Assembly: GCF_007830635.1 (NCBI RefSeq)
Contig: NZ_VLLA01000002.1
Coordinates: 62,001-126,000, forward strand
Length of the DNA: 64,000 nucleotides
From: Bradyrhizobium huanghuaihaiense
GTDB lineage: Bacteria; Pseudomonadota; Alphaproteobacteria; Rhizobiales; Xanthobacteraceae
Direction of reading: 5' to 3'
Below, one piece after another: positions 48,783-57,509 of this stretch. A program made the translations under genes and the position numbers. The notes beneath the pieces were generated by a model. The model made no database searches, was not told the origin of the DNA, and saw only the letters and a list, made by a program, of their open reading frames with translations. Within the stretch, counting starts at the first letter, position 1. Every line of letters begins with the position of its first letter.

Positions 48783-49688
48783 CTATCCCTCCGAAGGGTC
48801 GAGCATCTCGCCGAGCTTGCGAACGGCGACATTGATCGACATGCCGAGGTAGTCGCCGGAATCGCCGAACCACGAGCCGGCCAGCGGCACGGCCTGCCCC
48901 GGATGCCGCGCTATGGCCACCGGGATGAGGTCGAAGCCGGCGCTCAGGCTGTTGGTGGGATCGTAGTCGAGCCAGCCGGCGCCGGGCAGGAATACCTGCA
49001 CCCATGCATGGGTGGCGCCGGAGCCGGTCATCCCCACGGCGCCGCCATCGAGCGCGGCGTCATAGAGATAGCCGCTGACGAAGCGCGCGGCAAAGCCGAG
49101 GCGGCGCAACGTCTCGATCATGAGCCAGGCGAAGTCCCGGCAGGTGCCGGATTTCGTGCGCAGCGTCTCGCCGGGGGACTGGGTGCCTTCCGCATCTCTT
49201 CCGCGATAGCTGAACTCGCTGCGAAACAGGCCCAACATCCGGCGCAGCACGTCGGCGGTCCGGTCCTGATCGCCGGCAACGAAGCTCTTGGTCCACGCCG
49301 CATGGCTGCCGTCCGGGTCGTCGGCATGCGGACGCAAATATCCTGCAAGATCGGTCCACTCATCCGGCGTGTACTGCACGGGGACTTCCTCGGCCCGCGG
49401 ATCCAGCGGAAACGTCTCCAATCCCTTGATGCCGAAATAGATGCCGCGAACCTTGAACGTGAAGGTCAGCTCGCTGCCGGGCTCGCTGAAGTCCATCACG
49501 GTGACGGCATTCGAGCGGGCGTCGGTGACCCAATGCACCTTTGATGGCAGACTGGTCGAGGCGGACCAGCGAAGCAGCCGGGTGGAGGAGCCGCGCCGCG
49601 GCAGGAACATGGCCCGGTGCGTGCCGAACGTCACCGGCTTTGCATAGCGAAAGGTCGTCGTGTGCGTGATCTCGCCGATGATCGCCAT
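48783..49688 (-). CDS. Transglutaminase-like protein
   Basis: A 301-residue protein. An N-terminal domain of the bacterial transglutaminase-like family (ITHTTTFRYAKPVTFGTHR) precedes the papain-like core with catalytic Cys183 (SGTCRDFAWL), His227 (ATHAWVQV) and Asp243 (YDPTN). It has no signal peptide. Members are likely peptidases or amide-forming enzymes; the substrate is unknown. It is upstream of the potassium channel on the same strand. Confidence 0.92.
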   Translation of the reverse strand: MAIIGEITHTTTFRYAKPVTFGTHRAMFLPRRGSSTRLLRWSASTSLPSKVHWVTDARSNAVTVMDFSEPGSELTFTFKVRGIYFGIKGLETFPLDPRAEEVPVQYTPDEWTDLAGYLRPHADDPDGSHAAWTKSFVAGDQDRTADVLRRMLGLFRSEFSYRGRDAEGTQSPGETLRTKSGTCRDFAWLMIETLRRLGFAARFVSGYLYDAALDGGAVGMTGSGATHAWVQVFLPGAGWLDYDPTNSLSAGFDLIPVAIARHPGQAVPLAGSWFGDSGDYLGMSINVAVRKLGEMLDPSEG

Positions 49689-49875
49689 GCATCGATCCGC
49701 TTCGCGTTGCGGGGCTCGTTGAGCGCCTTCCGCACAAGAAAGAGCAGGCTCCAGCTTTCGGCTCGGCCGCTTCCGCCCATTGATCTAGATCAACGTCGCT
49801 CCGGGGATCGTCTGGCCCATCAAACGACATTCCTTCAGACGTTGATGTGCGAATTGACCGAATGGAGCGATGGAC

Positions 49876-50139
49876 ATGGGCATCCTTTGGACGATCATCA
49901 TCGGATTTATCGTAGGACTGGTCGCGAAATTCATCATGCCCGGCGACAAATCCGAGCCCAAAGGGTTCATCTTGACGACGGTCCTGGGAATTATCGGCGC
50001 CTTTGTTGCCACCTGGCTCGGTCAGGCCGTGGGATGGTACCGGTTCGGTGAGGGCGCGGGCTTCATCGGAAGCGTGGTCGGTGCCATCATCCTTCTGTTT
50101 CTGTACGGCCTTGTCATGGGTCGTCAGGGGCGCGCCTGA
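49876..50139 (+). CDS. GlsB/YeaQ/YmgE-family membrane protein
   Basis: An 87-residue small membrane protein of the transglycosylase-associated (Tag) family. Three helices with the glycine-rich pattern are visible: IIIGFIVGLVAKFIMPG, then TTVLGIIGAFVATWLG, then GSVVGAIILLFLYGLV. It is often stress-induced. The ATG at 49876 lies 8 bases after GGAG, better than that at 49870. Another exported protein gene follows after 22 bases. Confidence 0.9.
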   Translation: MGILWTIIIGFIVGLVAKFIMPGDKSEPKGFILTTVLGIIGAFVATWLGQAVGWYRFGEGAGFIGSVVGAIILLFLYGLVMGRQGRA

Positions 50140-50161
50140 TCGATCACATGATCGGCTGAGC

Positions 50162-50575
50162 ATGAACATCAGGCTGCCAGCTGTCGCACTGCTCGCGATG
50201 ATCGTGCCAGGGCCGGCGCAGGCCGCAGCGCTCAGCGAGGCCGAAGCGACGTTCCTCGACCAGCTCGTCACCGCATCCGCGGTTCTGGAGCAGCGATGCA
50301 CCGGCTATGAGGTCGACGGTAGCGGCAGCGTTCAGCTCGGCGCCCGGCTTCTCGGCAGCCCTGATGCGGCGATGGCGATGATCGACGCCTATGCTGCGGC
50401 CATCAAGGCCTTTGATGGCGAGAGCTACGATCCCGGAAAATTCCGCTCAGAGGTGGCCGAGGCGGCCCGAAGAACATTCCGGCAGGTCCGGACTGACTTG
50501 ATCAGGAACCCGACACGGGCCTGCGCCGATCATGGCGAGACCAGCGTGGCGCGCGGCCTGCTGAGACGGTACTGA
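50162..50575 (+). CDS. Hypothetical exported protein
   Basis: A 137-residue protein with a signal peptide (MNIRLPAVALLAMIVPGPAQA), and a helical mature part with two cysteines (EQRCTGYEV and TRACADHG). No known family. It follows the GlsB-like gene by 22 bases. A decayed partial copy of its first part lies 1.5 kb downstream at 51.7 kb. Confidence 0.7.
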   Translation: MNIRLPAVALLAMIVPGPAQAAALSEAEATFLDQLVTASAVLEQRCTGYEVDGSGSVQLGARLLGSPDAAMAMIDAYAAAIKAFDGESYDPGKFRSEVAEAARRTFRQVRTDLIRNPTRACADHGETSVARGLLRRY

Positions 50576-50591
50576 ACGGACTTGCGCGATA

Positions 50592-51527
50592 TCAGCCGCG
50601 GGCGATGTCCTGACTTATCTTTTGCAGTCGCGTGAAGGCGGCCCACGCTTTTGGATAATCGGCGTCCTTGGAATCGATCGTGAGCAGCGCGCGGCAGGCT
50701 TCGTTGATCTTTTCCGGCGAAGGACGCATCGAGATGTTCGCCGATGACTCCGCCTTCTTCCAGCGGTCCTCGACGTCTTTCGCCAGGGCCAGTGCTTCGG
50801 ACGGAGTCCGTTTCCGGGCTGATCGCGCCAATGCGTGATCCGGAGGGAATGTGGGCCAGGCGGCCGGAGGCCGATCTACTTGCCACTCACTCTCCTTCTC
50901 CTTGGCAGCCCCACGGGCCGCGGGCGAATTTGACCCCTGTCCATTTGCAGCATCAGGCGGAACGGTCTTGGCGGCGAGGTCGCGGACCTGCTGCTCCATC
51001 GTGCCGCCGGATGACGATCCGCCCGCTGAAGCTGCAGGCTTCGTCAGACCGGGGGCGACCGACGTCTGCACGTCGGGGGCGACCTTCTGAACGGTTTTGA
51101 CGACCGCCGCGACGCCGGGCGACACACCCAGCCGCTGCTGCGCGACCTTGTCCTCCTCCGTGGGGCAAGGTCGGTATCCCGAGCGCTGATGCGTGATCCG
51201 CCCGTCGTCATCGATGCGGGCAAAATCAATGGCCACGGTGTAGACGAAAGCGACATCGACAGACTGGCCGAACTTGTCCCTCGCTTTGACACCGCCGCAA
51301 ACATACCTCGCCGCGCCGGCCTCAACTGAATGCAGTGCGCTGAATTTGGCCGAGTCCGGATCGATCAGCGCATGCTCGACGGCCGCGCGCGCTTTCGAAT
51401 GTTCCGAGGAGAACGTGCTGAACAGGACGTCCGGGTCGAGGAAAGCGGGTTGGTAGTACCACACATACTCCGCGGCGAAGAATGCTCCGCCGAAGGCCAC
51501 TGCGATCAGGAAACCAGGTACATTCAT
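50592..51527 (-). CDS. Hypothetical membrane-anchored protein
   Basis: A 311-residue protein (start ATG 51527). An N-terminal helix (VPGFLIAVAFGGAFFAAEYVWYY) anchors it. Then comes a segment around residues 45-120 with two cysteines (VCGGV, RPCPTEE). A long Pro/Ala/Gly/Ser-rich linker and a C-terminal helical part (INEACRALLTIDSKDADYPKAW) follow. It converges with the preceding exported protein gene. Family unknown; the ATG is preferred over an upstream start within repeat-like sequence. Confidence 0.65.
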   Translation of the reverse strand: MNVPGFLIAVAFGGAFFAAEYVWYYQPAFLDPDVLFSTFSSEHSKARAAVEHALIDPDSAKFSALHSVEAGAARYVCGGVKARDKFGQSVDVAFVYTVAIDFARIDDDGRITHQRSGYRPCPTEEDKVAQQRLGVSPGVAAVVKTVQKVAPDVQTSVAPGLTKPAASAGGSSSGGTMEQQVRDLAAKTVPPDAANGQGSNSPAARGAAKEKESEWQVDRPPAAWPTFPPDHALARSARKRTPSEALALAKDVEDRWKKAESSANISMRPSPEKINEACRALLTIDSKDADYPKAWAAFTRLQKISQDIARG

Positions 51528-51681
51528 GGGACTGTTCCGGGAAATGGAACCCGGCATGGTTGTTATGTGTTTCTGAAACCATTTGGGATAGAGTCCTCTA
51601 ACAACCGGTTAATCGGTTGAGTGACTGGACGTCATCTACCAGAAGATTATTTGTTTGATTGGATGAGTTCCGCGGGGTTCC

Positions 51682-51790
51682 ATGACCCGGCGAATTCTGC
51701 GCATCGCTGTCGCCGATGCGGCCCGCAACGCCAAGCGATGCCGAGGCCACGTTCCTCGACCAGTTCGTCACCGCATCGGCGGTGCTGTCG
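51682..51790 (+). pseudogene. Decayed partial copy of the 50.16 kb exported-protein gene
   Basis: The 54 bases at 51734-51787 match 50234-50287 at 48 positions and encode SDAEATFLDQFVTASAVL against SEAEATFLDQLVTASAVL. An ATG at 51682 is one base out of frame with this block, and downstream sequence does not continue the gene. It is therefore a frameshifted, truncated duplicate. Confidence 0.6.
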
Positions 51791-51794
51791 TACG

Positions 51795-52358
51795 TCATTT
51801 TGCAACGCGCGCTTCCTGTTTCTTGGTCACATGCCAGAGCACCACATGGTAATGCGGCATATCCACGCCGGGGTGACCCGGGTTGAAGTAGAGGCTGACG
51901 TGGTCAACTGGTCCTGCTGACCCTGCCGCCTCCAATGTCTTGCGATCGTCGATGTCCTTGTTCGGGACCATGTACACGGTCGCGACCAGACGGTCCCTGC
52001 GATCGAAGCTCAGGAACGGCCCCAGTGGCAAAGTGTCGGGCTTGACGAAGATTATGCCGAGGCCTGGAAAGAACCTCGGGAAGTTCACGAGATCGCTGAC
52101 CCGCTTGTATCCGTTTTTTTCCGCGACCTCCCGCTGATTTGGCGGCGGCCGAACGACTTCGTGCTTTCTGTGCGCCTTGCTCTTTCGATGAGGGGCGGCC
52201 CTGGTTTGCTTGACCTCATCGGTCGGTGGCGCGGTGGCCGGGGGGAGCAGCTGCGGCGCTTGTGGCCAGAAGGGAGCAAATTGGGCGGCGGGGCGCCTCA
52301 CATCGGCGATCAAGGCGAGCAAAGCAACCAGGGCCGCCGTCACCACGGCTTTGCGCAT
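51795..52358 (-). CDS. Hypothetical exported protein with basic His/Lys-rich segment
   Basis: A 187-residue protein (start ATG 52358 after GGGAG). Signal peptide about 1-25 (MRKAVVTAALVALLALIADV...). Then a Pro/Gln region, a basic stretch (HRKSKAHRKHEVV) and a C-terminal domain (RFFPGLGIIFVKPDTLPLGP..., YHVVLWHVT). No family known to me, but the C-terminal part looks like a compact folded domain. It lies behind the TAXI receptor gene on the same strand, 37 bases apart. Confidence 0.65.
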   Translation of the reverse strand: MRKAVVTAALVALLALIADVRRPAAQFAPFWPQAPQLLPPATAPPTDEVKQTRAAPHRKSKAHRKHEVVRPPPNQREVAEKNGYKRVSDLVNFPRFFPGLGIIFVKPDTLPLGPFLSFDRRDRLVATVYMVPNKDIDDRKTLEAAGSAGPVDHVSLYFNPGHPGVDMPHYHVVLWHVTKKQEARVAK

Positions 52359-52394
52359 CGACAACTCCCGAGGTTTGTGTTTGCCAAAGTTTGC

Positions 52395-53588
52395 TCACTT
52401 GACCGGATTGCGTTCTCTCCAGCGCAGGAAATCCCGGAACAATTCTTCTTGGTCGGGTAGATCGGCGGTGGGCTTTCCCTCGAGGAACCGGCCGAACGCC
52501 TTGCGAAGCGCGGCTTCGCCTCCCGATTGCTGCTGGAGCCAGCGCTCTGCCGGTCGGAATCGTCGCCATCCGGGGAGCTGCGCGGCCAGGTTTACCTCGC
52601 GCCATTTAGGGTGATGGGCGTCGCTCAGAAATTCGGGAAAGCGCGTGAACAATGTCTGGACGAAGAATTCCAGCAACCGAAATCGCTCGTTGCCCCTCGG
52701 CCAGTTGTAGGCGAAGAGAGCTGATTTGATCGCAATCGTGTCGACGCTCGCTTCGGCGGCGATCAAATTCGGGTAGTCCTTGTGGCGGAGCGTCGATGGC
52801 AGATAATCCTGTTGCAGCAGCTCCTTGAAGTAGGGGATCGGCACTATGTGAATACGATCGAGTTGCGAGACCTGCGTCAGGACGCTGACCGGTTTTCCCG
52901 AGACCAGCAGAGCGGCGGAGAGATCTCCCTTCCTGAGACCATCCAGCGCGGCCTCCGGCCCCAGGTTCGACTCGATGATCTTGACGCCCAGATGGTTCAA
53001 CACTTCCCGGCCGAGAATGGCGCCGGCACTGCCCTCTTCCCCAAGATTGACCCTCTTTCCCGACAGCTCCGCCAAGCTTTTGATATCCACCCGCGCGAGA
53101 AGATGGAACTCCTCGATATGGAGCGGGACAATGTAGGTCAGCCTGTCAGAGATATCCCCGAAGGTCCTTGTCTCCCGGAGCCGGTCGACCAGGACGACGG
53201 GCGCGATCGCCACGTCGGCACCCGCGAGCGTGAGCACATCAAGGACGTTGCGGACACCGCCGTTTCCCACGATGGGCAGGACCCTCAATGCGACCTGGCC
53301 ACGAGGACCGGTCTCCTGGCCGCTGGCGAGGGTGGTCGCAATGTCCTGAGCGATCGCGAATTCAGTGCATTGCGGCGAACCGGTTACGAATCCCACCGTA
53401 TACGGGTCCGCAGGTCGTCCCGTTTCCTTCTTGGGGGTGTCTTCCTTTCTCGGAGACACCTTCGTGGATTCGCTCGGAGAAGCAGGCGGCCGCTTTTGCG
53501 CCAAAGAATCCTCGACCTGTCCGCCGAGCCAGGCTGCTGCAATCAATGCGATGAACAAACCGGTCCGCATCGCTCCGCAGACCCTCAT
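52395..53588 (-). CDS. TAXI-family TRAP-type solute-binding protein (orphan)
   Basis: A 397-residue exported protein with a signal peptide (RTGLFIALIAAAWLGG), a Pro/Lys/Ser-rich linker (PPASPSESTKVSPRKEDTPKK) and a TAXI-type receptor fold: YTVGFVTGSPQCTEFAIAQDI, GADVAIAPVVLVDRL, LSGKRVNLGEEGSAGAI, then PYFKELLQQDYLP. TAXI receptors normally serve fused DctQM permeases; none is nearby. The long linker suggests a membrane- or wall-tethered sensor use. Family call is good; role unknown. Confidence 0.82.
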   Translation of the reverse strand: MRVCGAMRTGLFIALIAAAWLGGQVEDSLAQKRPPASPSESTKVSPRKEDTPKKETGRPADPYTVGFVTGSPQCTEFAIAQDIATTLASGQETGPRGQVALRVLPIVGNGGVRNVLDVLTLAGADVAIAPVVLVDRLRETRTFGDISDRLTYIVPLHIEEFHLLARVDIKSLAELSGKRVNLGEEGSAGAILGREVLNHLGVKIIESNLGPEAALDGLRKGDLSAALLVSGKPVSVLTQVSQLDRIHIVPIPYFKELLQQDYLPSTLRHKDYPNLIAAEASVDTIAIKSALFAYNWPRGNERFRLLEFFVQTLFTRFPEFLSDAHHPKWREVNLAAQLPGWRRFRPAERWLQQQSGGEAALRKAFGRFLEGKPTADLPDQEELFRDFLRWRERNPVK

Positions 53589-53742
53589 TGTTCAACCCGC
53601 CCGGTCAGTCCTCCCTTGGCGACATGCTTCGAGAAACTGCCACCTACCGCGTCCGAAGTAAGACCGAGGCCAATGCTTGGCCTTCCAACGCGGCCGGGGC
53701 AGCGGCGTTCCGTGATGGATGCCTGCAGCAGAAGTTTGCCGA

Positions 53743-54426
53743 CTAGCGCCCGGCCTCACCCGCGATCCTTGCCAGATAATCCGACTTGCTGAACTGCATG
53801 TGGTCGACGCAGAGCTGCGCCAGCGCCCAGCTGTCGCGGCCCTTCAACAGCTCGATCATCAGCTCGTGCTGGCGGCGCGATTGCGCGAGGCCCTCGCGGT
53901 CGGCGAGGTTTTTTGCGCGCATCGGCAGCGTCAGGTTCATGTAGTCCTGCAGCGAGCGCACCAGATAGGGATTGCCGCAGGCGGAGAACAGCGCGAGGTG
54001 GAAGGCGTCGTTGGCCTCGTGAATGCCGCGCAAATCCTGCACGTCGGCCTTGGCGCAATATTGCCGTTGCAGCGCGCTCAGCTCGTCGATCAGGCCTTGC
54101 GGTGCCGGCAGGGGGATCATCAGCGCGGCCTGCCGCGTCAGCATCTCCCTGACCTCGTAGATCTGTCGTACCTCCTCGGCCGAGTAGAACCGCACGGTGG
54201 CGCCGACATTCTTCTCGCGGCGGACGATGCCGCGCCGCTCCGCGTCCACCAGCGCCTGGCGGACGAAGTGCCGCGACGTGCCATAACGCGACATCAGCGC
54301 GTCCTCGGTGAGGCGCGCGCCGGGCGCGAGGCGGCCGAAGATGATGTCTTCCTCCAGCCGTGCGACGACGTCGTCCGGATCGTCGCGCCGGACCGTCATG
54401 GCGTCTGCGGTGCGAATGTCGGACAT
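53743..54426 (-). CDS. GntR-family regulator (FCD/FadR subfamily)
   Basis: A 227-residue regulator. The winged helix-turn-helix occupies about 15-85 (LEEDIIFGRLAPGARLTEDALMSRYGTSRHFVRQALVDAERRGIVRRE). The C-terminal FCD domain is all-helical, with metal-binding residues expected in DANDAFHLALFSACGN and MIELLKGRDS. It is divergent from a sugar-acid dehydratase and TRAP operon and very probably represses it, with a sugar acid as inducer. Confidence 0.93.
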   Translation of the reverse strand: MSDIRTADAMTVRRDDPDDVVARLEEDIIFGRLAPGARLTEDALMSRYGTSRHFVRQALVDAERRGIVRREKNVGATVRFYSAEEVRQIYEVREMLTRQAALMIPLPAPQGLIDELSALQRQYCAKADVQDLRGIHEANDAFHLALFSACGNPYLVRSLQDYMNLTLPMRAKNLADREGLAQSRRQHELMIELLKGRDSWALAQLCVDHMQFSKSDYLARIAGEAGR

Positions 54427-54482
54427 GCCCTCAGCCTCCCGGCCTCGAGCCGGTCCCGAACTGTGGAGCAGGGAAGGCGAGG

Positions 54483-54557
54483 ATTGTCAATAATCTGGTC
54501 GTTTGGCGGTGCCGCGGTCCAGAAAATGGCGATGCTGGCGCCTGTCTTATTGACAAT
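54483..54557. promoter_or_regulatory. Paired candidate operators for the GntR regulator
   Basis: ATTGTCAATAA (54483-54493) and its exact reverse complement TTATTGACAAT (54547-54557) lie 64 bases apart in the divergent promoter region. Each contains the short palindrome TTG-T-CAA or TTGACAA. Two such sites suit binding by two regulator dimers, possibly with looping. Confidence 0.65.
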
Positions 54558-54598
54558 CAGGGGGCAGGCTGTACCACAATGGCAACTTCAGGAGTGGC

Positions 54599-56317
54599 AT
54601 GATGACGAGTGGTTTGCGCAAGGGTCTGACGAGCTACGGCGATGCCGGCTTTTCGCTGTTCCTGCGCAAGGCGTTCATCAAGGCCATGGGATATTCCGAC
54701 GACGCGCTGGAGCGCCCGATCGTCGGCATCACCAACACCTATAGCGACTACAATCCCTGCCACGGCAACGTCCCGCAGATCATCGAAGCCGCCAAGCGCG
54801 GCGTCATGCTGTCGGGCGCCATGCCGTTCGTGTTCCCGACCATCTCGATTGCCGAGAGCTTTGCGCATCCGACCTCGATGTACCTGCGCAATCTGATGGC
54901 GATGGACACCGAAGAGATGATCCGCGCCCAGCCGATGGATGCGGTGATCGTGATCGGCGGCTGCGACAAGACGCTTCCCGCACAGGTGATGGCCGCGATC
55001 AGCGCCGACCTGCCGACCGTGGTCATCCCCGTCGGACCCATGGTGGTCGGCCATCACAAGGGCGAGGTACTGGGTGCCTGTACCGACTGCCGCCGGCTGT
55101 GGGCGAAATATCGCGCCGGCGACATGGACGATGCCGAGATCGAAGCGGTGAATGGGCGCCTCGCGCCATCCGTCGGCACCTGCATGGTGATGGGCACGGC
55201 TTCGACCATGGCCTGCATGATCGAGGCCATGGGCCTTTCGCTGCCGATGAGCGCGACGATTCCTGCACCGCATGCCGAGCGTTTTCGTCTTGCTGAGGCC
55301 AGCGGCAAGGTTGCCGCCGAGATGGCCAAGACCAAGGGCCCGAAGCCGAGCGAATTGCTCACACCCGCGTCTTTCAAGAACGCGCAGGTCGTACTCCAGG
55401 CCATCGGCGGCTCGACCAACGGTTTGATCCATCTGACCGCGATGGCGCATCGCTCGCCGCACCGGCTCGACCTCGAAGCGTTCGACCAGATCGGCCGCGA
55501 GGTGCCGGTGCTGGTCGACCTCAAGCCATCAGGCGAGCACTATATGGAGCATTTCCATCATGCCGGCGGCGTGCCGAAATTGCTGGCGCAACTCGGCGAC
55601 CTCGTCGATCTCGATGCCAAGACGGTCAGCGGCCAGACGCTGCGCGAGGTCGTGGCGAATGCCGAGGACGTGCCCGGCCAGGACGCCATCCGTCCGCGCG
55701 ACAATCCGATCAAGAAGGAAGGCGGTCTTGCCATCCTGCACGGCAACCTTGCGCCGCGCGGTGCCGTCATCAAGCAGTCCGCGGCGAGCCCAAAATTGTT
55801 GAAGCACACCGGGCGCGCGGTGGTGTTCGAATCCGTCGAGGACATGACGTTGCGGGTCGACGATCCCGACCTCGACGTGAACTCCGATGACGTCCTGGTG
55901 TTGCGCAATGCCGGCCCGAAGGGCGCGCCGGGCATGCCCGAGGCAGGCTACCTGCCGATCCCGAAGAAGCTCGCGCGCGGCGGCACCAAGGACATGGTGC
56001 GCATTTCCGATGCGCGCATGAGCGGCACCGCGTTCGGCACCATCGTGCTGCACATCACCCCGGAATCCGCCGTTGGCGGGCCGCTGGCGCTGGTGAAGAA
56101 CGGCGACATGATCAGCCTCGATGTGGCCAGGCGCAGCATCGAGCTGCTGGTCGACGCCGCCGAGCTGGAGCGCCGCCGCGCTGTCTTGAAGCCGGCCGCT
56201 GCACCCGAAGAGGCGCGGCGCGGCTACGCCTGGCTGTTCAACGAGACCATCATGCAGGCCGATGAGGGCTGCGATTTCGACTTCATGCAGAGGACTGGGA
56301 AGACCGAAAAGGGCTGA
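54599..56317 (+). CDS. Sugar-acid dehydratase (IlvD/Edd family)
   Basis: A 572-residue iron-sulphur dehydratase. The three cluster cysteines are Cys54 (YNPCHGN), Cys122 (GGCDKTLPA) and Cys195 (GTCMVMGTAST). A lysine next to Cys122 is the metal-bound one. The pattern fits [2Fe-2S] dehydratases of aldonic acids (arabonate, xylonate, gluconate types) more than dihydroxy-acid dehydratase of isoleucine-valine synthesis. The partner genes (GntR regulator, TRAP uptake) support catabolism of an imported sugar acid. Confidence 0.9.
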   Translation: MMTSGLRKGLTSYGDAGFSLFLRKAFIKAMGYSDDALERPIVGITNTYSDYNPCHGNVPQIIEAAKRGVMLSGAMPFVFPTISIAESFAHPTSMYLRNLMAMDTEEMIRAQPMDAVIVIGGCDKTLPAQVMAAISADLPTVVIPVGPMVVGHHKGEVLGACTDCRRLWAKYRAGDMDDAEIEAVNGRLAPSVGTCMVMGTASTMACMIEAMGLSLPMSATIPAPHAERFRLAEASGKVAAEMAKTKGPKPSELLTPASFKNAQVVLQAIGGSTNGLIHLTAMAHRSPHRLDLEAFDQIGREVPVLVDLKPSGEHYMEHFHHAGGVPKLLAQLGDLVDLDAKTVSGQTLREVVANAEDVPGQDAIRPRDNPIKKEGGLAILHGNLAPRGAVIKQSAASPKLLKHTGRAVVFESVEDMTLRVDDPDLDVNSDDVLVLRNAGPKGAPGMPEAGYLPIPKKLARGGTKDMVRISDARMSGTAFGTIVLHITPESAVGGPLALVKNGDMISLDVARRSIELLVDAAELERRRAVLKPAAAPEEARRGYAWLFNETIMQADEGCDFDFMQRTGKTEKG

Positions 56318-56376
56318 TAGCAAGCAAACGAACGCTCAGACCGCACAAGCGGCGGGCGATAAAACAGGGGGAAACG

Positions 56377-57372
56377 ATGATTGCACGATCCATGCGTGGG
56401 TTGGTGGCAGTGGCCGCCGTACTTTTCGTCACGGGGGCCGGGGCACAGGAGGTGAAGCATTATCGCTTCGCCTATGACCAGCCGCGCAACACCGGCTATT
56501 CCATCGCGGGTGACCTCTTCGCCGAGAAGCTCAAGGAACTGAGCAAAGGCACCATGATCATCGACCAGTATCCCGGCGCGCAGCTCGGGCAGGAGCCGCA
56601 AGTGCTCCAACTGGTGAAAGCCGGCGACGTCGAATTCGCCATCATCTCCTCCGCCAACACCGCGACGATCTCACCGCAGGCCGGCGTGATGTCACTGCAC
56701 TTCCTGTTCCGCGACGAGAACCACGTCATCAAGGGCCTCGCCGATCCCCGCGTGTTCGAGGCGCTGAAAACCATGATCGACGACACCACGCAGGGCCTGC
56801 ACGTGATCGCAACCGGCTCGCAGGGCGTGCGCCACATGTACTCGAAGCGCGAAATCCACAATGTCGGCGACGTCAAGAGCCTGAAGGTCCGCGTGCAGGC
56901 GACCGCGACCGAGGACACCATGTTCCCGGCCTACGGTGCCCAGACCGTGCACATGCCGTTCGGCAGCGTCTACACCAGCTTGCAGACCGGCGTGGTCGAC
57001 GTCGCCGAGAACAGCATCAACGTCTACCTCGTCAACAAGCACTACGAGGTCGCGCCCGTCCTCAACATCACCGAGCACGAAGCCAACAATGCGCTGGTGT
57101 TCATCTCCGACAAGCTCTGGCAGAGCCTGTCGGCCGAGCAGAAGCAGTGGGTGCAGGCCGCGGCCAACGAGATCAGCACCAAGGAGCCTGCAAAGGCATT
57201 CGAGCTGGAGCGTACGGCGGCCGACAAGCTTAAGAAGATGGGCGTGAAGATCGTCGACAACGTCGACAAGAAGACCTTCACGGCGATCGCCGATCCCTAT
57301 CTCGACAAGCTCGCCAAGGATCTCGGCCCGCACGCCGAGAAGATCAAGAATTTGATCCGGTCGATTAATTAG
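56377..57372 (+). CDS. TRAP transporter substrate-binding protein (DctP family)
   Basis: A 331-residue periplasmic receptor with a signal peptide (RGLVAVAAVLFVTGAGAQ). DctP features are GSQGVRHMYSKREI, LKVRVQATATEDTMFPAYGAQ with the carboxylate-binding arginine, and GSVYTSLQTGVVDVAENSINVYL. Related receptors bind sugar acids such as glucuronate or galactonate, in line with the adjacent dehydratase. AGGGGGAAACG precedes the ATG. A palindrome separates it from dctQ. Confidence 0.94.
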   Translation: MIARSMRGLVAVAAVLFVTGAGAQEVKHYRFAYDQPRNTGYSIAGDLFAEKLKELSKGTMIIDQYPGAQLGQEPQVLQLVKAGDVEFAIISSANTATISPQAGVMSLHFLFRDENHVIKGLADPRVFEALKTMIDDTTQGLHVIATGSQGVRHMYSKREIHNVGDVKSLKVRVQATATEDTMFPAYGAQTVHMPFGSVYTSLQTGVVDVAENSINVYLVNKHYEVAPVLNITEHEANNALVFISDKLWQSLSAEQKQWVQAAANEISTKEPAKAFELERTAADKLKKMGVKIVDNVDKKTFTAIADPYLDKLAKDLGPHAEKIKNLIRSIN

Positions 57373-57389
57373 GCCTCTTGCTCCGAGTC

Positions 57390-57501
57390 GTCCCGGCGAA
57401 AGCCGGGACCCATACGCCGCAGCGGAGCCTGGGGCACGACAACAGTCAGCTTGCTTTCATCATAACGGCCTGGGGTTATGGGTCCCGGCCTTCGCCGGGA
57501 C
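57390..57501. repeat. Dispersed palindrome (GTCCCGGCGAAAGCCGGGAC family) inside the TRAP operon
   Basis: A hairpin GTCCCGGCGAAAGCCGGGAC (57390-57409) and its inverted copy GTCCCGGCCTTCGCCGGGAC (57482-57501), with CCATA/TATGGG continuing the pairing. The pair flank about 70 bases. It lies between the receptor and small-permease genes, so it can act as an mRNA end favouring high receptor and low permease levels. Confidence 0.82.
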
Positions 57502-57509
57502 GCCATTGA

